Below are positions 23,690-35,766 of a stretch of DNA of 64,000 nt, piece by piece; within the stretch, counting starts at the first letter, position 1, and every line of letters starts with the position of its first letter. The position numbers and the translations under genes are program-made. This stretch comes from Pinus tabuliformis (Eukaryota; Streptophyta; Pinopsida; Pinales; Pinaceae): the NCBI GenBank assembly GCA_031772625.1, contig CM062818.1:1676870667-1676934666 (forward strand). The letters run 5' to 3'. Below the pieces are notes generated by a model. It ran no database searches. It was given only the letters and a program-made list of their open reading frames with translations, and had not been told where the DNA came from.

Positions 23690-26030
23690 CCATGAGAGAT
23701 AATCCATGATCATAGTTAAAAACTGGAAAAAAAGGCATCCTGAGCAAAATTTGCTCTATGCACAGCACCACTGGCTCAACGCATAGTGCCACTTTCAGGT
23801 CCCTTTTGAAGGCCTTCCCGGCATCCAAATTGAGCACATGATAGCTCACTGGAAAGGTATTCAAGTCTACTTTCCAGAAAAACTAGCATTGTTGTAGTTG
23901 GAGCTCATTTGACCCCTCAAAACGTGATTCTCCCAAGACTACTTCTGTGTGTCCAAAAAGTGGCCGAAAGGTCATTTTTAGGATGTTTTTTGGACCTTTT
24001 GGTGGCCCAACTCTGCTCCAAAAACATTAAAACTTGCTAGGATGCATGTCCTCACTACCCTGAATCAAAAAATGCAAGCCATTTTTCCATTGGGTTCCCC
24101 TAGGAAAAGCGCAACGCTAGTGATGTTGCGCATCTAGGCCATTTTTCTGTGTGTCAAATTTCCAAAAATTGCAAAAGTTAATATTTGCTCAAAATTTCCC
24201 CAAAATTTGTGTGAAGCCTCACCATCATATGCTCTGATGAGTCAAGGAATCCTCAACCAACATTCTAAGTCTATCTCCTCTTTCTTGCCCTTCAAGGCCC
24301 GCCTTAACCTAGCTTTCATCTTCTTGATTCTTATGTTGCAAATCCTATTGCGAGTCCTATAATGATAGGCCATGTGTTTGAGCATCTGATTATCTCTGTT
24401 GGCCTTCTATAGTAGCTTCTCAAGGTGTAGGTTGACTCTCTCAAGCCAAGTTTCTCTATCCTCTTCAATTTCCTACTAAATAGGGGTCAACGTAACTTGT
24501 GTCTCTTTACCACTTTGTGGTTTCACCTTGAGCATTTCTAGCTCCATGAGGACTTGTTTGACACTCATCTATTTGTTTTCTTGCTCTAAGTATGTGATGA
24601 CATACTTGGCCCTCTCCAAATTGTCCATCAGAGCCTGTACTTGGGCCTCCTTTTCATGAATGATGATGTCTTTGATTGTTTCTTCATCGTGAGCCTCTAA
24701 ATCAATGGTTTGAGTGTCATGCTGCTCAAGCTCATCATACTCTGCTAGATCAAAGTCTCTTTCCTCCTCATCATCAAGGTCTTCCTCCTGTCCATGTTTG
24801 CAAGGTCTAAGGTTGTACACTCCTAGAAAAGGATAAAGGGAATGAATGGGAGTCTTTTAGGAGTGAAGGGATGTACTAGCGTAGATTGGAAAATGAAGGG
24901 TAAGATGTGAATAATGAGAGTAAGGGAGCGGGGTTTTAGGATGAGAGGATATAATGAGGGGATATAAATGAGGGGATAGGTAGTGATGTAGAGAGGGGTT
25001 TTGAGTTTTGAAAAGAGGGAAAAAGAAATCAATTTGAATATTTTTTTATGTTTAGAGGGTTTGGAGCCTTTCTCCTCAACACACAACACCTTTGCCCAGA
25101 TGTGCAGTGCCGGCCTCAACGCACAATGCCACCTCCTAAACACACAGTGATTTTTTTAGGCCACTTTTGGAGGACTTCCCTGTGTCCAAATTGGGTGTAG
25201 GATAGCTAATTTTAAATCTTGTCGAGTCTACTTTCCAGAACATCTTGAATTTTGCAATTTGGAGCTCATTTGCCTTGTCAAAAGCTTAATCTCCCAAGAC
25301 TGGTCAAAATGTGGAGAATGAAGGTGCCAAAATGCAGAGTGTTGTTTCAGTTACCTTTAGGAGGTCTTCCTCAACTCCAAATTGAGCTCATGATAGCTCA
25401 TTGGAAAGCTCTCTACATATATTTATCATTTGACTCATCAGGAAACTAATTTGGGCACTCAATCTAGGAGAAAATGTTATTTTCCCAAGGTCACGCAAGA
25501 AGTGCAACAACTCTCCAATGGCAAATTATTGTTTGGACATTTCTCCCAAACCGTGAGACCTATGTAAAAATAGACGGAGGTTTTTCATTTTGGGTCTAAT
25601 ATGGACAAAAACTATCACTTTTTCCAAATTCATTTTTTCTTATTCACAAACATCATTTGAATAAAACCTTTCCCGATGTGTGGAACATGGGATGTGTAGA
25701 AATGAAGGGAGATGAAGAGGATGAGGGGCTTCTAATTTCTTGAGAAAACTTTGGGAAGTAGGGAGGGATGTTACGAAATAGGGGAAAGTTGAATTTCAAG
25801 GATCGAGTGAGGGGAAGGGGTCCAAAAGGGCAAAACACAGGCCTAACCTACAAAAGTGTCAAATTGTAGCAATAAGCTAGGGTTTGTGGGAAAATGATGA
25901 ATTTGAGGGATATCAGTGATGGGAAGTGTTTAAGAAGGTATATTTAGGATAGATGAAGGTGTATGAGCATCAGGATACAAGTTTTGTTGATGATTTGACC
26001 ATCCAAGAAAAATTACCTTCAAAACCCTAG
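23690..26030. repeat. Degenerate repeat-rich region with a minus-strand ORF remnant
   Basis: The phrase CCAAATTGAGCTCATGATAG or close forms, with nearby ACTTTCCAGAA, recurs near 23830, 25190 and 25380, so the stretch is made of diverged copies of one repeat. On the minus strand 24569-24820 encodes an acidic, coiled-coil-like peptide (MYNLRPCKHGQEEDLDDEEE, then QALMDNLERAKYVITYLEQEN). A broken Arg/Lys-rich continuation (YHYRTRNRICNIR) follows down to about 24230. It resembles TE gag-like debris, and I cannot name the family. Confidence 0.4.
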
Positions 26031-26033
26031 AAC

Positions 26034-26519
26034 AGGGAAATGAGCCTTACCTAAGCACCACTGAAGCACAAACAAGGTGTAAAATGACCCACTGGAACTT
26101 GAAATAATGATGACAACTCTTTGAATGATGGTACACTCAGCCGAATGGTGAGATGGACTGACACATAGAAAACTTTGGAAGGCGTGAAAACAATCCTATA
26201 CCTAATACCTAGTGACCAAATTTTACTTGAAGACTCACTAAAATCTCAAAATTTTGACTTTGACACCCCAAGACTGCTTTATAAGAGCATATTTTGATCA
26301 CTAGTGAAAGGCTGAAAAGATTGATGCTAACACACCTCAGCAAAATGGAGTTGTATAAAGAATGAACAAGACATTGATGGAAAGGGAAAGAAGCATGCTG
26401 AGTGGTGCAGGGTTAGGACAGGAATTTTGGGTAGAGACGGTGGAGATTGCATGTTACTTGGTCAACATATCACCTTCATCAACGTTGGAGGATAAGACTC
26501 CACAAGAGGTATGGACTGG
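26034..26519 (+). pseudogene. Ty1/copia integrase fragment, unit a (5' part)
   Basis: Unit a begins at the same GGGAAATGAGCC junction as the other units, but here the DNA to the left is unrelated, so the junction is a real unit edge. From about 26300 it encodes the copia integrase core end: a PQQNGVVY-RMNKTLMERERS-like frame, then FWVETVEIACYLVN and TPQEVWTGDEP. It stops at 26519 at the solo LTR. Confidence 0.75.
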
Positions 26520-28583
26520 TGATGAGCCTCATCATTGGGTAATTATATGGGCCTTAATTGATCTCCTAGCCTAGCCCAACCAACTTTTCTAACAACTTAT
26601 TACATGTTTTCAATTATATTTTGTTTATGAGATGAGTTAGAGTTGGATATTATACCTAGTGGACTAATATGCATTAAATGCAGGATTGAAAGAGAAAATC
26701 AAGGAATTTTGGCAAAGACTAAGGTTAAAACTCAAATGGGACATGGGATAGGGATTGTAGGAGGTAAATCCTCTTCATTTACTTCTCCCCCCTTTGAATA
26801 TTCCTCCATTTATCACACCAGCTCGGAGTGCAAGTAGCCAAGTCATGAGGATTAGAAGGCAGTCGAGCAAGTGAGAGGCAAATAGCTAATTTATCTCAAG
26901 TTTGGGAGTCAAGCCTCCCTAATTTTAAAGAATTCATTGGGGACTTCAGTTGTATAAGTAGAGAGGCCTATAGCCTCATTAGGATTTGAATTTTGGTTGT
27001 GAAACTCTAAGTTATTTTCGAGCCTTAGACTTGTGAAAGCTTTATTGATGTAGTTTTATGTTTTTGTAATAAGAATGAGTTATGTTTTTAGCCAGCACTG
27101 AGTTAACTCAGAGGGCTGAAGCTCTTGGGTTAGCACCCAACCCTAGCATCCAAGGCTCCTCTTTGTTATATCTGTATGTTTAGATTAGCCTAATAGCTTC
27201 ATTATTAATTTGCCTTTAGATGTATTTTCATTGCAAGTAGTGTAGATTGGATTGGTTGTTTATTAGTTTGCTTCCATTTGTGCCTTACTTCAGTAGTAGA
27301 CTAGCAGGGATAAAAGGAGTACCACAAGGCTATCAGTAGGTGTGTTGGCCTCATTTCCTCCCTTTGAGATCATGATTTGAGGAAGGGACCCCGGTGCAGC
27401 CCTAAAAACATAGATTTCTATTTCTTGCATGAGCTTTAGAGTTTACTGTATTTAGGTTAGAATTTGATCAGTTTTACAAAGTAGGATTCCATTTCCATCT
27501 ATTCTATCTTCACTCTTGCAGTCAATCTCATCCATGTTTTCATTCCTTTCAGCAACTTTCCTCATGCATAATGTAGGTAGTTAGTTCATTAATTTTTCTT
27601 TTCTAGCTTAAGAGAATGCTTCATGTTCACATAGATTTTTGGAAATTATACATGTTTTATGCAGAGCAAGTGCTTCAGGAGTAGACACAAACTTCATAGC
27701 CAACAACCACCTTCCACTTCATCCACCATAGTCATTCCTTGTTTTCACCATTGCCTTCACTAGTTTTCATCATTTTACATAGAAATTCTTCCAAGCACAT
27801 TGAGCGAATCCAACCATCTTCTATCCTTGTTGTTGACTTCTGAGTGATCCTAGACATTTCCTCATTTCATTCCACCCATTTACCACCTTCCCTAAGCCTT
27901 CCATCACATCCAACACGTATAATTTTTCTCTTGGTTGTATCTTGTAGGTTTCTAGTACATCTCATAGGTTTTCCTGAAATGGCTTGTTTTAAGGCCAAAT
28001 TGAGGGAAAACCTCTAGGAAGTCACCAAAGGTCTCCCAAGGGTCTCCCACACCTTCTAACCATCCTCCAACATCCTTAATTCATTTGCCACATAACCAAA
28101 AGAAATTAGTTTGCATACTTCATTTTGCATGAAAAGACAAAAAGACGAAAACAAAGTTATTTCAGTCGCTTTACTTGCACATTAGTGACGTTTGATTATT
28201 TATGCTTCCATGCTTAGATAATAGCATTTGGTTCATGTTAATATAGCATTATTGCAAATCATAGTTTCTTGGCAGTTAATTAGTAAATGGTGTGATTTAG
28301 AATTGAAATTCGGTCTTTTTCATTATTGCAGTAGAGTAGCTCCCCCTTAGAGTAGATTTCCCTTTCTTCCATCAAGAAACCAAGCTTCTTCTGACTCCAT
28401 AGAAGTTTGACTTGAAAACCCTAGTGGTCTCTCACTAGGTGAACTGTGACAAAAGGCAAAACCAACACTTTTACTTGTGTATATAGCAATGTCACCTCCA
28501 ACTTTGTAGGAACCCCAGGTTCATAAAGTAAAGTTGGTAGCCTAGAAGTTGCAGCATTCTTGCTGCAATACTGGTGCTCATCA
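26520..28583 (+). mobile_element. Solo LTR inserted in copia integrase, unit a (best preserved)
   Basis: This 2064 bp insertion starts TGATGAGC and ends GCTCATCA, a perfect 8 bp terminal inverted repeat with TG/CA ends. It has a perfect target duplication ACTGG (26515-26519, 28584-28588). Removing it restores the copia frame from VWTG to KKPSLSHLRVFG. TATA-like (TATAAGTAGAG near 26954) and AATAAG (near 27069) signals fit an LTR. No matching LTR or internal region is nearby. A non-autonomous DNA transposon is less likely given the TG/CA ends and 5 bp duplication. Confidence 0.7.
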
Positions 28584-30720
28584 ACTGGTAAGAAACCATC
28601 TCTTTCACATCTAAGGGTATTTGGATGTGATGCATATGTACATGTTCCAAAGGAGAAAATAGAAAATTTGGATAGTAAATCCGAAAACTGCATCTTTATT
28701 GGGTATAAGGATGGTTTAAAGGGTTATAAACTTTGGAACCCAGTAATAAGGAAGGTTGTGTACAACCAATATGTGGTGTTTAGAGAGGTGAAAGATGTTA
28801 TTAAACATGAAGTCAAACCAAAGGAACCTTAGAATATAGAGTTTGAGCTAATGGAGGAAGAATCAGACTCTGCAACATAAGAGGAATCAAAAGATGAAGA
28901 GCTACAAACACCGTTGTGAGAGGATCAATTCGAGAAAGAAGACAGCCAGAAAAGAATAGTCCATCTGCTTTCTGTTCAAATTTTTCTTATCTATTACTCA
29001 TGATGATCCTAGAATTGTGAAGGAAGCAGTAGATTCAGAGGATAGCAAACTCTGGAGAGAGGCCATGGTTGATGAAATGGAATCTTTGCACAAAAATGAG
29101 GCTTGGGATCTTGTGTAGTTGTCGGCTGGAAGGAAACCCATTGGGAGCAAATGGGTGTTCAAGAATAAGACAAATTCAAAAGGAAAGGTGTATAAATACA
29201 AAGCTAGGTTGGTAGAAAAAGGTTATTCCCAGTTGTAGGGAATTGATTTTGGTGATATTTGTTCTCCTGTTGCCAAGTTAGCTTCTATTAAATTACCTTT
29301 ATCTGTTTCTATGGCTTTTCATTTTGAGGTAGAACAGATGGATGTGAAGACAACATTTCTTCACAGGGATCTAGAAGAGGAGATCTACATGAAGCAGCCT
29401 GAAGGCTTTGTAGTGAAGGGTAAGAAAGAACTAGTATGAAAGTTAAAAAAGTCTTTGTATGGGTTAAAATAGCCACCAAGGATGTGGTATCAGAAGTTTG
29501 ATACATTTATACAGGTACCTGGCTTCACCAGAAGAAAAGCATATGATTGTGTGTATTTTAAATTAATTGGTGACATGTTATTTATCTAGCCTTGTATGTG
29601 GATGATATGTTGCTGGTTGGAAATGACAAAGAAATTATCTAGGATTTGAAGACCAAATTGTCCTCCAAATTAGGCATGAAATATCTTGGTGCTGCCAAAT
29701 ATATTTTTGGCATGGAAATTAAAAGAGATTGGGCAAATAAAACTAATCGTTGCTAGTTCGAAACGTTGATCAAAATAAAACTAATGTAATGATTCTGAAA
29801 GATGATCTACACAAATTAAAAGAGATCGGGCAAAGAAGAAGCTTTGGTTAAACTAGAGGAAGTATGTTGAGACAATATTGTAGAGGTTTAATATGCAGGA
29901 TAGTAAATCAGTGAAGGTTCCTATACCTGTAGGTGTAAAGTTATTTGTTGAACAATGTTCGAAGACACAAGAAGAGGAAGAGGACATGTTCCATGTTCCA
30001 TATGCAAGTGTAGTCGGTAGCCTAATGTATGTGATGGTTTGTACTAGACCAGACATTGCACATGCAGTGGGAGTATTGAGCAGGTTTATGTCAAAACCAT
30101 GGAAGGAGAATTGGAGAGCAGTGATGCGGGTTTTCAGGTATTTGTGTGGCACTAATGATTATGGTTTGTGCTACCAAGGAAGACTAGGATTGGACAATGT
30201 TTTGGATATTCATGGATTTGTTGATGCATACTGGGCTGGAGATTTGGATCAAAGAAGATCTACAAGTGGGTATGTGTTTAACCTATTTGGAGTTGTAGTC
30301 AGTTGGATGAGTAAGAAACAATCTGCAGTGGCACTATCAACTATAGAGGCAGAATACATGGCAGCCACTCATGCAAGCAAGGAAGTAGTTTGGTTGTAGA
30401 GATTGTGTTCAAGTATGGGGTTAGTATAAGGAGCTATAAGGATAGACTGTGAAAACCACAATGCAATTTTCATGGCACAGAACCCTGCTTACAATTCAAA
30501 GACAAAGCACATTGATGTTCAGTATCACTTTGTGAGGGATATGATAGAAGACAAAAATGTGTTGCTGGTAAAGGTAGACACTTTGAAGAATATTGCAGAT
30601 GCATTGACAAAATATGTGAGCTCTAAGAATTTCTCTTGGTGTAGATAACAAATGGGCATTACAAGGCTAGATAAATGACTAAGCTATCATGTGGCCCCCT
30701 ATGGAAAGAATAAAACAAGT
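28584..30720 (+). pseudogene. Ty1/copia pol remnant, unit a
   Basis: It continues with the integrase C terminus (LRVFGCDAYVHVPKEKIENL, 28560-28830) and reverse transcriptase (WVFKNKTN near 29155; YVDDMLLVGNDKEI near 29590). The RNase H-containing 3' part is open for 168 codons at 29893-30399 (GSLMYVMVCTRPDIAHAVG, SGYVFNLFGVVVSWMSKK, STIEAEYMAATHASKE). Several stops break the RT. A 75 bp foreign insertion lies at 29738-29812. The unit ends at a polypurine tract before TGTTGGG at 30728. Confidence 0.82.
29716..29834 (+). mobile_element. 75 bp PLE-type 3' end insertion with 22 bp target duplication
   Basis: Copia unit 1 (near 12290) is uninterrupted here. In unit a the 22 bp AAATTAAAAGAGAT[T/C]GGGCAAA occurs twice (29716-29737, 29813-29834) around 75 bp of new DNA. 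The insert starts at the 5' strand of a hammerhead-like stem II (AACTA/TAGTT), then CGAAACGTTGATC. It ends in a tail resembling those behind the hammerheads at 50102 and 56432. The CUGANGA box is missing, as expected of a 5'-truncated insertion. Confidence 0.75.
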
Positions 30721-30727
30721 GGGAGAA

Positions 30728-33188
30728 TGTTGGGTTGTGTTATATTCTTTCCATGACTAGCCCACCTAGTTAGCGGGGGGGTAGAGGGGCGTCGAAGCCT
30801 CCCCTTCGTTGCGTCGATTGTGGACTGGGGGGTCAAAGGTGGTTTGAGGTGGGTGGTTAGCCCCCCTCTACTGGGTCCAGGGCAATGCCATGGGGAAAAT
30901 TTCTTGGACCCTATATTAGGTGGGTGGACCTACCTATGGTTTTGTGCATGGTTTTCGCACATGGTTTTGGGCGCGATGCTTTTCGTTCCATGGTATTGGA
31001 TGCTTTAGCATGTATTGATATGTATTGTAACATTGAAAGGAACATAATGAAAAATCAAGCTGGTAGTACCAGTTTTTGGATCCAGGGGAAAATATATGTG
31101 TATATGTTTTTATGTGTTATGCTCTCGATATTGTTATTTTCTATGTTTTAGAATTCGTATGTAGGTAAGTTTTATATGGGTTTAAAACCTACAAACATGA
31201 ATGTCTTCCCCTCGTGGTTCTTTAGGGCTAGAATCCATCATCACTTCTTCAATCTGTTCCTCAGCCAACACTGGTCCTTGTCTATCAGCGATGATGCTCA
31301 TGTTTCCAAAGTTCTTTGTCTATGCAATGATGGGCGTCGACACTTGAGTGACCGCCTCAACTAGTGAATCAAATCATGTACCAACAAATTTTAAAACTGA
31401 GGGAATGATTTTTTCCTCCTTCAAGCGCCGAGGAGTCCGAGATTTCCTCGCCCCTCTTGGTAGAGCTGTAGGAATGGAAGAATGAATAATGTCTTCTCTC
31501 ATTTTTGCTTGGACTATACTCCCTAAGTCATGCCCCTCGGCTTATACATTTTTTGTTTGGGTGGAGTCTCCTTGTGGTTCTTGAAGAACTGTGTCAAGTG
31601 TAGGTTATTTTTCTTTTATCGATGCAAGGGTTTCTTCTGTTAGTGGTGTCGGTTCTTGTGTGAGAGTACCACTTACATTTTCTACTTCAGACCCCATGTT
31701 TTCTTGGATGGGTGGTGTTGGTTCTTGTGTAACAACACCACTTACACTCGCTTCTTTAGACCTCAAATTTTCTTAGACGGGTGGTGCTGGTTCTTGTGAA
31801 GCAGCACCACCTACACTCTTTCCTTCAGGCCTCAGTTTTATTTGTTCTAGTGATGATGGTGGTAGTTCTCCAAAAATATTATCAACTAATGTTGAAGTAG
31901 CATCAACCATGTCCTCAATTTCCATACTTTCCACTTCAACTAAGCCAACATGCAATGCTAGTTCTTACGGGGCAGAATCAGCTGTAAGATCTTCCATCTC
32001 GACTGAGTCAATGGGTGATGTTGGTTCTTGTGGGACAACGTCGGCCGTGAAATCTTCCATCTCAACTCATCCAACAGGTGATGCTAGTTCTTGTGGAGCA
32101 GCATCAGTTGTGGTGTCTTCCATTTCGACTGAGTCAAAAGGCGATTCTGGTTCTTGTCGAGTAGCATTGACTGTGGCATCCTCCATTTCAGCTGAGCCCT
32201 CGCCATCCTCTTCCTCTGTAGGTATAATTCCCTCTAGTTCTTCTTCCAACAATTCAATGAACTATTTTTAAGAAACAGGAGTTCGAGCCAACGCTTGAAT
32301 TACTAGTAGCCAGACCAACTCGTGATTTGTGAGAACCGCTAATACTTGTCGAGAGCAACGGGCAGATTGTGCCATAAGTTGAAGACTTTTCTAGAGGAAG
32401 AAAGGCATATTCAGTTAATGAATTTACGCATGCCGGAACCGAAGGGAATCTAATAGTTTGAAATGATATTTGAACATCATTGTAAAATTTCCTTGGCAGG
32501 TAATGTATCTTAACACGAAGTATGCAACTTCACCCCGGGGATAAGGTAATGACGTAAGCTCATACCCTCTTCTGTTTTGAATTTATGTTTCTCTGGCTTG
32601 TAAAAATATTTCTGGGAACTACCTCATGGGAGCCTTCTGTGAAAACCATTTCTTCCCTTCCTGTGGTAGTCCACTGACAGCTGAGATGGCTTCCTTTGTG
32701 ACAGGGATATTGAGACCCTGAACTCTGGAATGATCTTTTTCCAAGTTCAACGCAAATTCAATTGTAATAGTCTTGTCACAATATCTCAAAAATATATGTC
32801 CCAGCCTACATTTACAAACACCAGCCATACATCTGCGTTACTATGCACCAGAATTGTGCTCTCTAGTTCATGTCTCATAGCCGCTCCACCTATTCCTCCA
32901 TAGCTTAGTAGAAACACTTGAGAGTAGCAGATTTCTCATTAGGATGGAGTATCGGTAGGTAATTTTTGCATAAAGGCATAAGAAATGGTGATAGCAGGGT
33001 GTACGAATGGAGATTTTTAGAAATATGTGAAAAATCCACAGCAGATTATGGAAATAATGGGGGGGGAATTATGGTAATTACTCCGCAGACTCCAAAATGA
33101 CCAATTCGTTATATCTAGTATCTATTGATAAATGTGCAGAGTAAAGAATCGTGGAGTGGACATTGGAAAAGGTTTTTTTATGATGACA
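30728..33188 (+). repeat. Copia-associated LTR-like block, copy A3
   Basis: It starts TGTTGGGTTGTG after a GTGGGAGAA purine run and ends near GATGACA at 33188, directly followed by the GGGAAATGAGCC start of unit b. It pairs with A1 (340) by shared sequence in the G-rich region. Confidence 0.65.
31176..32828 (-). pseudogene. Antisense TE-like ORF in block A3
   Basis: Third copy. The N-terminal part 32619-32828 (MAGVCKCRLGHIFLRYCDK, ITKEAISAVSGLPQEGKKW-like), the acidic repeats 31773-32252 and the C-terminal part near 31176-31500 are kept in order but broken by stops. The repeat region keeps the QEP..SP..SVEMED pattern. Confidence 0.45.
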
Positions 33189-33194
33189 TTGACT

Positions 33195-33680
33195 AGGGAA
33201 ATGAGCCTTACCTAAGCACCACTGAAGCACAAACAAGGTGTAAAATGACCCATTGGAACTTGAAATAATGATGACAACTCTTTGAATGATGGTACACTCA
33301 GTCGAATGGTGACATGGACCGACACTTAGAAAACTTTGGAAGGAGTGAAAACAATCCTAGACCTAATAACTAATGACCAAATTTTACTTGAAGACTCACT
33401 GAAATGAAAAAAAAATTACTTTGACACCCCAAGGCTGCTTTATAAGAGCATATTTTGATCACTGGTGAAAGGCTACAAAGACTGACGCTAACACACCTGA
33501 GCAAAATGGAGTTGTAGAAAGAATGAAAAACACGTTGATGGAAAGGGAAAGAAGCATGCATAGTGGTATGGGGTTAGGAAAAGAATTCTGGGTAGAGACG
33601 GTGGAGACTGCATGTTACTAGGTCAACATATCACCTTCATCGGCGTTGGATAATAAGACTCCACAAGAGGTATGGAATGG
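33195..33680 (+). pseudogene. Ty1/copia integrase fragment, unit b (5' part)
   Basis: Same content as 26034-26519, with extra stops. It joins block A3 directly, as unit 1 joins A1, and ends at the solo LTR at 33681. Confidence 0.7.
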
Positions 33681-35766
33681 TGATGAGCCTTATCATTGGG
33701 TAATTATATGGGCCTTAATTCACATCCTAGCTTAGCCAAACCAACTTTTCTCACAACTTATTACATGTTTTCGATTATATTTTATTTATGAGATGAGTTA
33801 GAGTTGGATATTATGCCTAGTGGACTAATATGCATTGAATGCAGGATTGAAAGAGAAAATCAAGGAAATTTGGCAAAGACTAAGGTTAAAACTCAAATGG
33901 GACAAGGGAGAGGGATTGTAGGAGGTAAATCCTCCTCATTTACCTCTCCCCCATTTGAGTATTCCTCCATTTATCACACGAGCTCGGAGTGCAAGCAGCC
34001 AAGTCATGAGGATTAGAAGGAAGTCGAGCAAGTGAGAGGAAAATAGCTAATTTATCTCGAGTTTGGGAGTCAAGCCTCCCTAATTTTAAAGAATTCGTTG
34101 GGGACTTCAGTTGTATAATTAGAGAGGCCTAGAGCCTCATTAGGATTTGAATTTTTCTTTCGAAACTCTAAGTTATTTTCGAGCTTCAGACTTGTGAAAG
34201 CTTTATTGATGTAATTTTATGTTTTGGTAATAAGAATGAGTTTTGTTTTCAGCCAGCACTGAGTTAACTCAAAGGGCTAAATCTCTTGGGTTAGGGCCCA
34301 ACCCTAGCATCCAAGGCTCCTCTTTATTGTATCTATATGTTTAGATTAGTCTAATAGCTTCATTATTAATTTGCCTTTAGATGTATTTTCATTGCAAGTA
34401 GTGTAGATTGGATTGGTTGTTTATTAGTTTCCTTCCATTTGTGCCTTACTTTACTAGTAGGTTAGTAGGGATAAAAGGAGTACCACAAGGCTATCAGTAG
34501 GTGTCTTGGCCTCATTTCCTCCCTTTGGGATCATGATTTGAGGAAGGGACCCCGATGCAGCCCCAAAAACACAGATTTTTATTTCTTGCATGAGCTTTAG
34601 AGTTTACTCTATTTAAGTTAGCATTTGATCAATTTTGCAATGTAGGATTTCATCTCCATCTATTCTATCTTCATTCTTGCAGTCAATATCATTCCTTTCA
34701 GCAACTTTCCTCATGCATAATGTAGGTAGTTAGTTCATTAATTCTACTTTTCTAGCTTACGAGAATGCTTCTTGTTCACATAGATTTTTGGAAATTATAC
34801 ATGTTTTATGCAGAGCAAGTGCTTCAGGAGTAGACAGAGACTTCATAGCCAGCAACCACCTTCCACTTCATCCACCATATTCATTCCTTGTTTTTACTAT
34901 TGCCTTCACTAGTTTTCATCATTTTACATAGAAATTCTTCCAAGCACATTGAGCGAATCCAACCATCTCCTATCCTTGTTGTTGACTTATGAGTGATCCT
35001 AGACCTTTCCTCATTTCATTCCACTCATCTACCACCTTCCATAAGCCTTCCATCACATCCAACACCTATAATTTTTCTCTCTGTTGTATCTTGCAGGATA
35101 TAGGGAATCCTGTAGGTTTCTAGTACATCCTGTAGGTTTTCCTGAAATGGCTTATTTTAAGGCCGAATTGAGGGAAAACCTCTAGGAAGTCATAAGGTCT
35201 ACCAAGGGTCTCCCACACCTTCTAACCATTGCCTAACCCTTCTAGACATCCTCCAACATCCTTAATTCACCTGCCACATCACCAAAAGAAATTAGATTGC
35301 ATACTTGATTTTGCATGAAAAGATAAAAAGACAACAGAGTTATTTCAGTCCCTTTACTTGCACATTAGTGATGTTTGATGCTTTTTACTTCCATTCTTAA
35401 ATAATATCATTTGTTTCATGTTAATTTAGCATTATTTCAAAGCATAGTTTCTTGGAAGTTAATTAGGAAATGGTGTGATTTAGCATTGAAATTCGGTCTT
35501 TTTCATTATTGCAGTAGAGTAGCTCCCACTTAAAGTAGATTTCCCTTTCTTCCATCAAGAAACCAAGCTTCTTTTGACTCCATAGAAGTCTGACTTGAAA
35601 ACCCCAATGGTCTCTCGTTAGGTGAACTGTGACAAAAGGGAGAACCATCACTTTAACTTGTGTATATAGCACTGTCACCTCCAAGTTTGTAGGAACCCCA
35701 GGTTGATAAAGTAAAGCTGGTAGCCTAGGAGTTGTAGCATTCTTGCTACAATACTGGTGCTCATAA
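33681..35766 (+). mobile_element. Solo LTR in copia integrase, unit b
   Basis: Counterpart of 26520-28583, about 2.09 kb. It begins TGATGAGCC and ends at a degraded TCATAA edge, with AATGG and ACTGG as the diverged target duplication. It has no coding region. Confidence 0.65.

Noticed and set aside
26520-28583. DNA transposon with 8 bp terminal inverted repeats
   Set aside because: TG/CA ends, a 5 bp target duplication, LTR-like signals and no transposase fit a solo LTR better, though not with certainty.
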